DNA of 64,000 nucleotides from Patagioenas fasciata (GCF_037038585.1 NW_027288510.1:3477001-3541000), one strand, 5' to 3'. Shown: positions 27,401 to 42,400, counted from the stretch's first letter. The notes: a model not told the origin generated them from the sequence alone. A program made the numbers and translations.

Positions 27401-30400
27401 TACAGGCATGTTCCCTCTTTCCTTGGAGGGGAGAAGACGGAGATAATTACTCAGATGGTGCAAATTGTCAAATCAGAGCTGGACCAGGCAGCTTTGCAGT
27501 ATCCGCTTCCCTGCCTCCAGTGCTGGTGCAGCGGGAGAGCAGCTCTTCTCCCACTTCAGCTTCAGAAAATTGAGCAGAGTTGTCATTGATGCCCTCCTCA
27601 GGGTTGTGACCTCCTCAGGGCTGTCTTTGAGTCCAGCTTCCAGTCTTATTCCCTATTCTCTTGATTATTTAGAAAATCTTCCAAGCTTGTTCCTGGCCCC
27701 GCTGGACCACTCGCAGCCCTGTGGAGGAACCTGCCTTTCACTCACGAGTGACCCACAGTTGGCTGTGTGACCCCCGTCCCTGTTCACGAGCAGCATCGCT
27801 GACAGCACCACTGTGGGACGAACACCCACGAGGGGATGTGCGCAGCCCATTGACCCCTGGACAACACACTGTTCTGTCTCCAACCCTGCACTCTGCTCTG
27901 CTTGGACTGTTCCTCCATCTGCTTCAGAGAGCACGCTGTGCTGAGTGTCCTGGGGGCAGTTTTTGGCCCCTCACACCAAGAAAGCCCTTGTGGTGCTGGA
28001 GCAAGTTGAGAGAAGGGAATGGAGCTGGTGAGGGGCTGGAGCACAAGTGTGATGGGAGCGGCTGAGGGACCTGGGGGATTCAGCTGGAGAACAGGAGGTG
28101 AGGGGAGACCTTCTGATCTCTGAACTGCCTGAAGGGAGCTTGGAGCCAGGGGGGGTCGGGCTCTGCTCCCCAGGAACAAGCGCCAGGAGCAGAGGAAATG
28201 GCCTCAAGTTGCGCCAGGGGAGGCTGAGGTTGGATCTGGGGAACAATTTCTTCCCCAAAGGGCTGTGGGGCATTGGAACAGGCTGCCCAGGGCAGTGCTG
28301 GAGTCACCAGCCCTGGAAGATGTATAGATGAGGAACATGGTTTAGTACTAGATTTAGGTTATGGTTGGACTCAGTGATCTCAATGGTCTCCTCCAGCTAA
28401 ATGATTCTATGATTCTGGGCACACCTCTCTCACTGGGCAGTATATACAGGTGCTGATAACCAGTGCCCTGAGGCTGTACCATGTGCCAGCAAGCTCTTAA
28501 TATCCAGGAGCTATCTAATGTCATGTATGAAATTGCATCATGATTTACATTTGCATCCTGCTGGGCAGCTGTCTGCATCTCAGTAGCTGTCTGGCAGTGG
28601 TATGAACCATAGAACCATAGGATGTCCTGACTTGGAAGGACCCATCAGGATTGTCAAGTCCAACTCCTGTCCCTGCACAGGACACCCCACAATTCACCCC
28701 ATGTGTCTGAGGACGTTGTCCAGTCTCTCCTTGAACACTGTCAGGTTGGGGCTGTGACCCCTCCCTGGGAGCCTGTTCAGTGTCCAGCACCTCTGGGTGA
28801 AGAACCTTTTCCTCATGTCCCACTGCCCTCCCTGGCACATCTTCTGCCATTCCCTGGGTTCTGTCACTGTCACAGAGAAGAGCTCAGCCCTGCCCCTCCT
28901 GCTCCTGCTGAGGAACCTGCAGCCCCATGAGCTCTGCCCTCAGTCTCCTCTGCTCCAGCTGAGCAAACCCAGGGACTTCAGCCGCTCCTCATACGGTTTC
29001 CCCTCCGAACCCTTCACCAAGTTCATGTCCCTCCTCTGGACACCCTCCAGTAGCTTTATCTCCTTTTCTCCTGTGTCCCCAGCCCTGCACACAGTGAATG
29101 CTGCAGGTGAGGCCGCCCCAGCGCAGAGCAGAGCGGGACAATCCCCTCCCTGCCCGGCTGGCCGTGCTGTGCTGGATGCACCAGGACACGGGGCCCTCTT
29201 GGCTCCAGGGACACAGGTGGCTCAGTCAGCAGCTTCTCTTCCGTAAAAGAAAGACTGAAGCTCAAAGTCTCTGTAGCTGAGCACCCTCAGGATGCATCCA
29301 GGGCTGGGGGGATGTGCTGACAGGCTGTGGGATGCTCACCTGGAGCTGGATCTGTGGCGTGAGTGTAGGGAGGGCTCAACCTTCCAGATGGAGCCTTGCT
29401 CCTGGGGCTGAACACAGGGTAGCGTGGAAGTGTTACCTGGACTGCTTGGAACACTTGTTCAGTGTCCCGCCTCACTTAGGAGGCCTGACCTGGGAAGAAG
29501 GGAGGAGCAGAGATGTTTTGAACATAGCTTGCTTTATTCTTCAGTGTTTAGCTCCAGAAATTCAGAGTCCCTGTTAGATATGGAGCATAATTGTTGATGT
29601 GGGCCTCCGGTGCTGACGTGGGGTTTCCATACCCTCATTGAAGGCAAGGAAGGGCTCTCCTCTACAAGAGTCATCATACCCGTTTTGTGGATGGGTGTTG
29701 GGATTCCTGTGCTGTAGCAGGAGGGGAGGAGTGCACTCACATGAGGCTGGTAGCCTTTCCACGGTGTGGGAGCATCTCCTGCTGCTGCAGCCAGGGAAAC
29801 TTGGTACTTCACCTGGACATGGGAGAGAGAGATTTATGAGGTTTTCCAAGGGGAATTAAATCCCATGAAAATGGTTGGTCCTAGACATTGCCTCCTGCAT
29901 GGAGCACTTTATCCACAACCCCTTTGGGATACAGTGACAAGAAGGCAAGTGCCTGTTTGCAGACTAGTTTCAGGCAAGTCAGTGGAAGAGCCATTCTGGA
30001 ATGGTGGAGGGGTCCCTGTCTGCACTGGACAGAAGGTTTTCCCCTCAACCCAAAGACAGCACCCAGAGGATGGAGACCTTTAGCACAAAATCCATGTTTT
30101 ACCATGAACATGTTTGTGTTGCTTTTTAGGACTCCAAACGCTTTGAAGGGATTGATGCGGACTTTAAAGAACTGGCCTATGAAACTCAGAAAACCCCAAA
30201 TGTGGTTGAGGCCACCAATAAACCAGGTCTGTCCCAACAACTGGAGGACATTCAGAGTAGGTAGGTACAACTTCAGTCCCAGGATTTTGTCAGAGACTGG
30301 GATCAGCTCTAATAAGTTGGTTTAACCTGTGCTCCAAGGCTTTCCTTCTGGACTGTGCGTTCTTTGCATTCACACATTGAGTCTTTTTATTCATGATCCA

Positions 30401-33400
30401 TCACCCTGAAGCCCCCAAGGTGGATTCTGGCTTTGCGTATGTGCAAACTCTTATCTTGAATATTGATTTGCACACATACAAAGCTAGGCACTCAGTTGGT
30501 TTTAATAACATGTGGCCTCACTGCCACCCCAAATTTGGTGTCTTAAATATCTATTTAGCAGTCCAAGCAGGGATATCTGCAGCAGAGCTGATCCCATGTG
30601 CTTTAATTAACAGAATTATCTTTGTGTGTGTACCCTTCACAGATGGTATAACTAAACTCCCTGAGAAAGACCTTAATGTCCAGAGATGGATACAGTTCTC
30701 ACCTAACATATGAGCTACTCTACCTGGAACACACCTAACAAGTTAACGTGATAGCTGTTGTGTCAGTAATAACTATCCATTTAAAATAGAGATCTAATTT
30801 TACTTCCTAAACAGATAAGGCCCGTGTTCCCCACAGAGGACTAACTGCATGTTATTTATGAACTTTGAAAGCTCAGCAGCAGTTTAACATGTAAACACTG
30901 AGAGATTCATTTTAGAACGGAGCAAACAAGTTTCTTTTCAGGCTTCACAAGCACAAAAAGCTGAGTAGGTTTGAATCAGACTTTAAAATGTGCTCGTTAG
31001 AATAAAAGCAGTTTTGGAAACTTTCATCCTAGTGTGAAATCACCTGTGGCAGTTGAGAGCTTGTCTAAAACAGTAAGTCAGACTGCAAAGCCTTTCTAGC
31101 CTCTTCTTCCACCTGTGTTTCTGCTTTTTGGTGAGGATTCTCTGACTCTTTGTCTGTTTGACCCTTGGGAGTGGAGAGAGATCTATGAGTTACTATGTGC
31201 TTTGTTATCTATTTGGAAAATGCTGTAAAGGACCAGCCTGCAGGCTCAGCTCATGTCTGGCATTTCCCCATGGGAGGGGAGAATCTGCTCGATAACCCAA
31301 ACTGTAGCACGACACATTAAAGGATATTCACCCGCCTGTCCTGGGCTCTATTTTTCTGCTCTTCTCCCCAGGTTGTCCCTGTGTGAGAAGGCTTTGGCTG
31401 AATATTTGGACATGAAAAGATTGGCCTTTCCCAGATTTTACTTTGTTTCTTCAGCAGATTTATTGGATATTCTTTCCAATGGCACCAACCCACAGCTGGT
31501 AAGCCTTGCACTATGTCACCTTCACATTTTCCAGCTGTCAGTAATGTCAGGGTGGAAGATGCTGTCTAGGGACTCAGCTGTAGCTTATCCTTTCTTGAGT
31601 GCCTTTTCTCCCACCCTCACTTGGATTAACAATAACTCTTTCACTGCTGGCCTTCATCTGTCGTCTCTGAAAGGCAATGCGCACACTGTATGTTGTCCCA
31701 TCTGTCCCTGGTGATGCTTGCAGATGGTTCTGAAAGCACTGCACAGAGCAGAGCTATGTTCTTGATACCATAAAAACAGTGGGTTTGTTTCTGCTGGGAT
31801 ACAGTGAGGTTGGGGGAAACCATTTCTTGAGGATCTCAGCCAAAACTTGTTGCTGAGCTTGGTTCCCCAAGCTGGGATGCCAGCAAACAGCATCTGTTGT
31901 TGAAAGAGCCACAGACCGATCATTCAAATGTGACAGTGTTGACAACCGAGGGCTTGGAGACGTCTCTGTTTTTAGGCAGAGGAGACATCTGCTAGTCAGC
32001 CACTTCTTCCTTCCCCCATGCAAAGGTCTTTGGGATGGCCTGTTTACAGGGGAAGAGCAGAACACAGCCTGGAAGAGGTAAGACAGCTGGTGGTCAGACA
32101 GTGGCTGTGGCCAAGGCAGGACTTCCTTGGGTTGCCACCCACCCCTGCACAGCTCTGCTTGGCCTTGTTTGGGATGCATCTTTTATTCAGAGGTTGGTGC
32201 ATAAAACCAGTCAAAACGTTCACAGCAAAAGGCGAGTGTTGGATGATGAACAAAGTCCTAATTCTGTCTTTTGGTAGCGAGTATTTTCACTTTCTTCAGG
32301 CTTTCCACCATTTTCAGTATTGATGTGAGCACAGGAATGGAGCAGGTTTGCATGTGTATTTGGAAATGCTGTTGTTTACCTCTAACCTTTAACGCTGCTT
32401 CTATCTGTGTCTGCTGCTGGGTGATTTCAGCCCACAGAGTATCATAAATACATAGTTGATTGATATTTAAAATGAAGAGGGAAAAAAAAACACAGGAAGC
32501 AAAGATACTGTGTTGAAATGCTCTGTTGAGTAAGAAGAAATTCCTGGTGTTTTCTGTTATTCAAAAGTATTTGCAGTAAAATCAAAGTAAATGTCAAGCA
32601 GTATCATACGTAGATACACTCTCAGCCTTCCCAATGTAGTTTCAAAGTCTGATGATTCCTAAAGGAGGATTAAATACACAATGACATTATCCTCGTGAAC
32701 TGGGTGCTGAACTCGTGCAGATTCAGGTGCGTTCGGGCTCTGGCAGCAGGATCGCAGCAAGTGCTGGGGTTGTGTCTGAACCCTCCAGACTGGACAGGGT
32801 CTGGGAAGGGGCAGCTGGGGATTTGTGACCAGAAGCTTCTACATGTAAGAAAAAGTTTCTACGGTTTACTTACGGTTTGAAAAGAGATAAGCTTATGGCC
32901 TCAAGATACGCTTAATGGCCTCAAGTTGTGCCAGGGGAGGTTCAGATTGGATATTGTAAAAAAATTCTTCCCAGAAAGGGCTGTGGGGCATGGGAACAGG
33001 CTGCCCAGGGCAGTGCTGGAGTCACCGTCCCTGGAGGGGTTTAAAAGACATTTAGACGAGGTTCTTAGGGACATGGATTAGTGCCAGAGCTAGGGTATGG
33101 CTGGACTTGATCCTGAGGGTTTCTTCCACCCAAAATGATTCTGTGATCTGGGGGGATGCTGAGTGCCCTGTGCTTCTCAGAGTCACTTAGCACCTCCCAG
33201 GGTTTGGCCCTGCTTGTATGTGTGTGAGAAGCTGCGTCCACTTGCAGCACAGCTCATGAGAGGGAGGGTTGTAGTTCTTTGTGAGTCAGTGAGTCAGAAT
33301 TAGATGGACAAATCCACCTCCACCCTTCCTTCTCTGAAAGCATCAGAGCATTGGGCATCTCACGCAGAATCCCAGAATGTCAGGGTTGGAAGGGACCTGG

Positions 33401-36400
33401 AAAGCTCATCCAGTGCAATCCCCCCATGGAGCAGGAACACCCAGCTGAGGTTCCACAGGAAGGGGTCCAGGGGGTTTGAATGTCTGCAGAGAAGGAGACT
33501 CCACAACCTCCCTGGGCAGCCTGGGCCAGGCTCTGCCACCCTCACTGAGAAGAAGTTTCTTCTCAAATTTAAGTGAAACCTCCTGTGTTCCAGTTTGAAC
33601 CCATTCCCCCTTGTCCTATCACTGGTTGTCACCGAGGAGAGCCTGGCTCCATTCTCCTGACACTCCCCCTTTATATATCTGTAAACATGAATGAGTCCCC
33701 CCTCAGTCTCCTCTTCTCCAGCTCCAGAGCCCCAGCTCCCTCAGCCTTTCCTCACACGGGAGATGCTCCACTCCCTTCAGCATCTTGGTGGCTGCGCTGG
33801 ACTCTCTGCAGCAGTTCCCTGTCCTTCTGGAGCTGAGGGGCCACAACTGGACACAATATTCCAGGTGTGGTCTCCCCAGGGCAGAGCAGAGGGGCAGGAG
33901 AACCTCTCTGACCTACTGACCACCCCCTTCTAACCCACCCCAGGTACCATTGGCCTTCCTGGCCACAAGGGCCCAGTGCTGGCTCATGGTCACCCTGCTG
34001 TTCCCAGGACCCCCAGGTCCCTTTCCCTCATTTCTCATCTCCCCTATGGGAGTTTTTCTACCTCTCTGCTGTAATTGAGAGAGGCAGCTCCTGTCTGGGA
34101 CTGCTTTGGGAGCTTCCCCTTTCTGTGGGGACGTCAATCCTAGGAGAATCTCACCTTCATTGGCGTGGGGCGCGCAGTGATGCAGTTGTGTGTTACGCAG
34201 TGGTCTGGAAGAAGTGCTGGTGACCTGCTCAGCTCCCAGCAGGCAGATGCTGATGTTGAGAGCCCACAGCATCTCCCTGTTGGCTTTGCAGACTCAGATG
34301 GAGGTGAACAGGAAAGAACTGAATTATTCTTTTCCTTCTGGAAGAGTGCTTTTGGTGAACATGGTTGTTCTATAGGAGGTCTGGGCTGTTTATCATAGGT
34401 CTTAGGCAGAAATAAAGATCTTTCTTCTCCATGAAAGAGAATTTAGGATATTTCACTAGCACAAAATCAGTTTCTAGTAGTGGAAAAACAGGAAAGTTCA
34501 TAGTGAAGAAAACTCCACGTTGTGCTGAGAATAGGATGAGGTGGAGAAATGGCTACAGACTTCTCATCACTACATGTAGGGAAATTTGGGGTAGGAGTCA
34601 TGAGGTGTTTCAATGTTTTCTATGCTTTTGCTCTGTATGGAAGATTTCCCAATGGAGAAACATGATTTATTAAGGCATGTCTGTTTTCTAAATTCCGTAG
34701 AAATAGGTGGAAGTATTACAAGAGACAGCAAGAGGCTTTTGTTGGCAGTATGTTGGCCACATTTGAGAAGATGTGGTGCTACCTAAATATCCAAGATATT
34801 TTGTTAACATGATTTTGCTTGTGACATGTATAGTGATCTTCATTCCGCTCGTCCTATCTCGGTTGCTTTATTTATACAACCCGTTTTGCAGGTGCAACGT
34901 CATCTTTCCAAACTCTTTGACAGCTTGGCCAGGATGAAATTCCAGCTGGACTCTGAGCAAAAGCCAACCAAGGTTGGCCTGGGAATGTACAGTAGAGAGG
35001 AGGAGTACGTCAGCTTCAGCGAGCCCTGGGACTGCAGTGGGCAGGTGAGAGGGAAGTCCTTGTCTATCAAAACTGTCCGGTGGAGTCTGCTCCCCTGCCC
35101 CTCGTGTGAGATCCCTTGCCAAGACGTCATAGAGCTTCACTGCTCTCCCCTGGTGCATGAGAAAAGCTGGAAGAGGTGGTGATTTAGTACCTCCTTACAC
35201 CACAACCTTTCGTGTCACTCTGGATAGGTCCTCACTAAGGGGGGACGTGGATGTCGCAGTCCACTGTGAGAGAAAGAGCTGTGCCATTTTTCTGACTAGG
35301 TTTTTAATTTGATTTTTTCTAAGACCTTTTGAAGGTTAGTCTTAAAGCTTGCTGCAAATATCCTCGGTGAGGGAGGGGATGCAGACTGAAAAGAGACTAA
35401 GCTATTCCATAGTACCTCTGCACGGGTGTGTTTGGCAGGAGAAGGCCTTTTACCTGTTTCTCAAGTCTTCATTATTTCATACCACGAGTGAAAGTATGAA
35501 ATGTAAGAATCAAGCTACTGCTCAGCTTATCTATCCTGGTAGTTTCACCTTTCTGCACGGTCTATTACAGGAAGCTAAAGTACGTAATACCGGCTACTGA
35601 GCTCCCCAGCAATGGAGCTTGCTGCGTTCAGTCTGTCTTCTTGTTGAGGGCTTTGCCTGTGAAATATGAAATTCAGCAGGAATTGTGTTCCCAAGTTTGG
35701 CAGCATCTTTCTTCTGCTGCTGGCAGACTGCCCACATCCCACCAGGGATTCTGTCATGGCCTGGAGGTGGAACACACCTGACCAAATTATTCATTGACGG
35801 AGTTCATTTTGGTTCCTCCTGTAGCTAGAGTTCAAGAAAAAAATCTGTCTTCTGTTCTTGGTGTCTGGAAGTAGATGCTAATCCTACAGTACCAGAATTA
35901 GCCAAATCTACCCAGTCTGAAGGAGGCTGTGAGGTTTGGTTAACTCATAGAATGTCCTGAGCTGGAAGGGACCCACCAGGATCATGGAGTCCAAGTCCTG
36001 TCCCTGCAGTGACAACCCCACAGGTCACCCCGTGTGTCTGAGGACGTTGTCCAGTCTCTCCTTGAACACTGTCAGGTTGGGGCTGTGACCCCTCCCTGGG
36101 AGCCTGTTCAGTGTCCAGCACCTCTGGGTGAAGAACCTTTCCCTCATGTCCAGTCTAAAGAGAACTGAGATGCTTGCCTCATTTCCTATCTTCACTAATT
36201 ACCAAAGGCACTTAAGAAGAGCAAATGTGTTACTGGGATTTAATCTCTTTTCCAGGTTGAAGTCTGGCTCAGTCATGTACTAGACAGCATGAGGGCTACT
36301 GTGAGAGATGAGATGACAGAAGCCGTCATGGCTTATGAGAAAAACCAAGGGAACAATGGCTCTTTGACTATCCTGCCCAGGTATCTGCCACTGCTTCTTA

Positions 36401-39400
36401 TCACCACTCAGGCTGGCTCGTGGAAAGGTAGCTCTTGGGTTCCCCATCAGTCCTGCCCTTCCCTTCTTTCAGCAGCTGTGGACAGGCATGTTTCTGGCCT
36501 CCACCTTGCTATCCAGGAGAGAGGGAAGATGAGTTGTCCTTTATCCTGGCGGTCTCCTGATGGAGTTTTCAGGCTGAGCTCCATGCTCTGGTTGGGGCTC
36601 TTGGTTGGGTGACAGAGCCCAGGGGCTTGGGCAGTGCAGTCTGTACAGCCAGAGCAGTGAGAGGTGCAGCAGGAAGGCAAAGTGGTGAGGCCTGATAAGA
36701 GTGAAGAGCCCCTCAGATGCACCTCTGACAACCTCGTGGTCTCCAACTCTTCCTCCTCTGCTGTGTCAGGCATGTGAAAGGTGCTGATTTACTTATAACT
36801 AGCTGCTAAATGTGTCTATCACTGATATGGTGTTTTAAATGAATGTCATGGAGCAGATCCTTGTTGTACTGTCTGCTGTGACTACTGTATGAAAAAATAC
36901 TTAATTTCATGTCACGGATGTTTCATCCTTGATCTCCCTGTGGATCCGACACTCTTGAACATAAGGAAGCTTTGGTATTTTCCCTGATACTGAACCAGCC
37001 TATTTCCCTAGGTGGCGCTTTGCTGCACCCAGATCTGGTGGACAACCGAGGTTGGGATTGCCTTTGCCAGGGTGGAGGAAGGCTACGAGAATGCGATGAA
37101 GGAATAGCACAAGAAGCAAGTGACCCAGCTGAACACCCTCGTTACCATGCTGATCGGGCAGCTCTCCAAGGGCGACAGACAGAAAATCATGACCATTTGC
37201 ACCATCGACGTGCATGCTCGGGATGTGGTGGCAAAGATGATAGCACAGAAGGTTGGTGTTGGCAGTTCAGCACAGTTCTGTGGGTGCTGGAGAGGGGGCT
37301 TCAGGGGGCCCAACCACTGGCCATTCAGATCACTGCCGGTCTCAGTGGGAGACGTATGACTAAATTTATTTCTACAATGTTTGTAGTAAGTGTGCAGAAA
37401 GCCCCTGTAAGCCTGCAGAGCTGTGCTGCGTCATGGCCCTGCAACACCAACTTGTAGTTGCTGCAGATTCACACCAGGAGTGAGAGCGCGGCACTGCGTC
37501 CTGGTGCCAAGACATGTGCTGGTGGATGATGGTGCTGTGTTGGGAGGCTGCTGGACTCAGTCTCAGTTTTGACTTTAGAAAGTAAGAAAAAGCATTCAAG
37601 CTTTGTTCTTTGTAGCGTCCTTTGTCTGGTGTGGGGCCACAGGGACTTATGTGGGACTCCCTTCTCCTGCAACACCTCTCCCACACTACTCCCCTGTCCC
37701 TGACACCATGCCAAGTGTTTAGCCTTGCAGGTGGGTGGGAAGATGCCCTGAATGTATTGGGTTGTGGCTCTTCCCTCATCTGTGTCATCTCAGAGGCAGC
37801 CAGGCTGCTCACAGGGTTTCTGTCTTCAAGGCTCAGCTGGGCTCAGTGGTGCCTCGGTCCAGCCTGGGGTGAAGTGATGCATCTGGACCTGCCTGCTGGT
37901 TGTGCAGAGAGCGCTGGCCATGCCTGTCTTTGTCCACCTGTCCCCAGTCTGTTTCCTTGGTGCTGTCTGCAACCTCTTCCTTGTCTAGATGGCCTCTGCT
38001 CCTTCTCTCACTCTGGTTGCGTTATGAGACCTTCTTCATGACTTGCTGCTTCTTAAATCTATTCAGGAGTCTTTTTGTAAGGCTCTTTCTCTTGGCCATT
38101 AATTTTTTCCTCTCCCACCAATGTGGTCACTAATTTGGTTCCTCCCCTTTACTGATGGGAGATGGGGAGGTGACATTTCTCACCGCATTGCAAGGAGGCG
38201 GCCTTCCTCACCACACCTGCCTTGCAGTGAGGACCAGTCATCCCCCATGAAAATTTTATAGCAGTCGCTATTTTGGCCCCCGAGCTGCATGTGTCTGGCA
38301 TCCCCGGCCTTCCTGTGATGGTGTTTGTGGGTGTGTTGCAGGTGGACAATGCCCAGGCCTTCATTTGGCTGTCACAGCTCCGGCACAGATGGTCAGATGA
38401 GGAACGGCACTGCTTTGCCAACATCTGTGACGCCCAGTTCCTGTACTCCTATGAATACCTTGGCAATACCCCTCGGCTTGTGATCACTCCGCTGACCGAC
38501 AGGTAAGTCCCTGGGATACAATGTCATAGCTGGGCTTTGCCACACAGGTAGAGAGAGAGATGCCAACCAAAGATGGATTTAGTTCAGACACCTGTATCCC
38601 TCTTGTTCTGTCTCCATGTCCCAGCACTCCAGTGGTCGAGCTCTAACTCTTATCTGGTTTTTGGTGGTACCCTCTGGGGAATTTGTACATCAGATCCCTG
38701 GGTGGGATTCAGCTCACACATTAAAACACTTGTGGGTGTCTTCCTGTGCACAAGATGTCCACAGTCCATAAAGCTGGTGAGTCTAGAGAGCTTTCGTCCC
38801 ATCTTGAAGCAGACATCTACCTGGTTGCCTCAGTGGGGACACCTAGGGTTACTTGAGATACTCTGTGTTGTCCCACCTGGCTTCCAGCTGCCAATCCAGA
38901 AGTGTAAAAGTCTCCTATGGACCCCTTGTCATATCTCTCCACCCTATGTGACATTTCAGCAACCAAGAGCATCTCAGGTGGCTCTAGTCACCTGTGTTAG
39001 TCAGCTGCGTCAAGCCCCCAGGTATCATCAGGTTTTGTTGGCTATATTGACTACACCTCTGTGGCTTATACAGGTAGTATAGATACTCACATGTGGACAC
39101 CACCCCAGTGTCCATCATCAACATGATGGAGAAACTTTGGGACTTGCTGCAGCTTTGAGTTGGGTTCACTCATAGGCCACCTGAGCAGGTTTCTGTCAGT
39201 GACAGGTCTTCCAGAAAAGCTGTCCTTTTCTCATACTGCCTGAGATGTGCCCAATATCCATGAGTTGTATGAGGATCCAGAGAGAACACAAGCTGGACAT
39301 GAAGAGGTTTGGGCAGACCTTGGTGGAAGATGAGTATCTCTTGGAGAAAACAGAGCTGAGCAGAGGTGGTAATTAATGCCAAGAAGGCTTTCAGCTCAGA

Positions 39401-42400
39401 CATGACCCCTGCTCACGTACAGCTTTTCAGAGGAGAGGCTCTGCTGAGTGCAATGCTCTAGTGCTATTGCCCTGCAGCCCACAGTTGACCTATTGGACAT
39501 ATTTCCTTTTTTCATTCATCATTCACTGTGAAAGATGTTACATCACCCTGACCCAGTCACTGCACCTGACCATGAGCGGAGCACCTGCAGGCCCTGCGGG
39601 CACTGGCAAGACGGAGACTACGAAAGATTTGGGGCGAGCCCTGGGCATCATGGTGTACGTGTTTAACTGCTCCGAGCAGATGGACTACAAGGTATGGCTC
39701 CCACCTCGGCTGCAGTGCGGTCACATGGGGCTGGGGATGCTCAGGGCCCGAGCAAACCTGAAGGATGAGAGTAATCCAATGGTACCTGGGGTGCATTAGG
39801 AGAGGTATGACCAGCAGGTCAAGGGAGGTTGTTCCTTCCGCTCTGCTCTGCCCTGGTGATGCCACATCTGGAGTTGTGTCCAGTTCTGGGCTCCCCAGTT
39901 TAAGAAGGAATAACTGCACAGAGTCCAGCAGTGGGCTACAAAGATGCTGAGGGGTCTGGAGCTTCTTTCTTGTGAGGAGAGACTGAGAGAGCTGGAGCTG
40001 TTGAGCTGGAGAAGAGAAGCTGAGAGGGATCTGATCAATGGGATCAATATCTCAGGGTGGGTGTCAGAGGATGGACCAGAGTCTGTTCAGTGGTGCCCAA
40101 CGCCAGGGTGAGGGACAACGGGCACAGACTGAAACACAGGAGGCTCCATCTGAACATGAGCAGAAACTTGTTTGCTGGGAGGTGCCAGAGCCTGGCCCAG
40201 GCTGCCCAGAGCGGGTGTGGAGTCTCCTTCTGTGAGACATTGAAACCCGCCTGGACCCACCTGTGTGATCTGCTCTGTGACCCTGCGTGAGCAGGGCTTG
40301 GACTGGGGGATCTGCAGAGGTCCCTTCAGCCCCACCAGGCTGGGATTCTGTGATCACCTCTCTCCAAATCCCTGCTACACTCCTTTAAGCTGAATGCCTT
40401 TTCCTTCTCCTCCCGTTCCTTCTCTAAGATTTGCACAAGGTTCTTCAGGAGGCAGAGACCCGAACTATCTTCTCTGCCTCATTATGCATTTCCCTTCCTT
40501 TCTGGAGTTAGATTTCATGTGCAATTCTTCAAAAATGTTGGTCTGTTCAGTTGAGACCAAGGCTGTGCTGATAGTTGGACCCTGGTCGTTTCTTCTCGGC
40601 GTGCTCGCGGCCTGGCAGCCCCTGGCACGGGGAGGGACCTGTCCTGGTTTTCTCAGGATCCTCTCCCAGAATAAACCCAAAACATAGTGAACCTTCAGCC
40701 GCTACAGAGCACTGAATCATTAGGCTGAGTCTTGCTCTCTGCCAGTCTGGCACGGTACAGTGATTTTGGTAGCCTCGGATCATATTTCATTTAGCTTATG
40801 GGCTCTCCCAGGAAACGGGACCATCAGTAATTCAGCACAAGTGACCTTTAAATGAAACTGGTGCACAGATATATCGAGAAAGTGCAATTAGCAGATGAAG
40901 TGGCAAGCTGCGCAGAGCTATAAATATTATAATTGAGTTGTGCCTGCTGTTTCCATGCACTTTTCTAAATACCCACAATAGACTGTAAATTGCTATAAAT
41001 AAACAGGCTGGGAAATAAAATCAATTTTTTGCTGGAGTTGATTCCATTTATGATTTCACTCCTGTAATCTTTGTTTTTGTTTTGTTTTTCCAGTCTTGTG
41101 GGAATATTTACAAAGGCCTTTCCCAGACGGGAGCCTGGGGCTGTTTTGATGAATTTAACAGGATCTCAGTTGAGGTCCTTTCTGTGGTTGCTGTACAGGT
41201 GAGTGGAGAAACACTCATAAATAAATACAAACAGAGCAGAGCCATTCTGCAGTCTTTGGAGCAAGGGTAAAAATGGCAATTGCATATTGCCGGTTTCAGT
41301 TCTGTGTATAGGCAGGTGTGGGATTAGATCTCAAGATTAATCACATGAATATCACAGCACTGCCAAGATGTCGCAGTTACGTGCTGCAAAGATATTTGTC
41401 ACTTTTCTTGCCCCAGTTACAGCATTTGTGCCAAGACAATTCTTTGTAGCATCTTTTCCCAGACCACTACGCACCATGGCTCTGTACCTGTTCCTCCTCA
41501 GGAAAGCACTCGTGTCATTAATCTGCTGTGAGATAATTGCAGCACATCGTTTCAAGACAGAGAAGCTGCCTTGACTTGCGGCTGCTCAGTCTGCAATGTA
41601 GGGAATAATTTTCACAGAGGGGAAGAGGGGTGTTTGGGGCAGATCCGCTGGACTTCTGGGGGTTCCTTATCACCCCTGGTCAGGCACAGGTTGTGTGTCA
41701 TACTCAGGAAATGGGAATACATTCAGGATTAATTTTCTTAACCTGTCTCCAAAACTGTATGGCTGTGGATTTAGTTCTGGTGTCTGTAACGACAGCTCTG
41801 CCAAGTGGCTTTGGAAGGTATTCCTGGCCAACTGGCACCATTCCTTGGAGGAATGTGTGCAGCCCCGTGGTGCTCCCAAAAGCCAGTGTCAGCTGGTGAC
41901 ACTCGGGAGCTGGAATCTGGGGCAGATCTGCGGCCCTGGCTGACGCGCTTGCCCAGGGTACCCTGACACCGTGGGATTAAACCTGGGACAGAGCTATTGG
42001 AGTGGTGCCCAGCGGTGTATCCGAGGGAAGCCCTGATGCCCTGAGACAGCAACTGTTTCTGATGCTAATAATGTCGGAGTGGTTCCCAAGGCGTGTGTCC
42101 AACACGTAAGGAACTGGCTGGAGGCAGAGGCGCTGAAGCGTTATTTTTGTTGACCCAGTCTCGGGATCACACACCTGTTCCAGGTGAGCCGTTCTGCATT
42201 TGCTGAGCACAAGCTTTGTCTTCAGTCAGATGGTGCCACCAGCTGTTCCTGATCTGGATCACAAAGAAATAGCTTGTCCTGGAGAAAAAAAGAAAAAAAA
42301 AAAAGAGTTCTTGTCACAATTCACTGGAAGAGAGGCTTTTTTTTAATGTTTGCCTGATGTTTTTTCATGAAGACCAGCGTCTCCCGAGGTATTTTCACAT

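Noticed and set aside
37120-37359. Short independent ORF starting MTQLNTLV
   Set aside because: It is the part of DNAH9 exon 22 after the in-frame TAG, read on into the intron.
40038-40290. ORFs of 65 and 77 codons, repeated almost unchanged at 52186-52438 and, antisense, at 14610-14862 and 58258-58468
   Set aside because: They lie in the 3' non-coding part of CR1 copies. Their similarity reflects the repeat, not a gene family.
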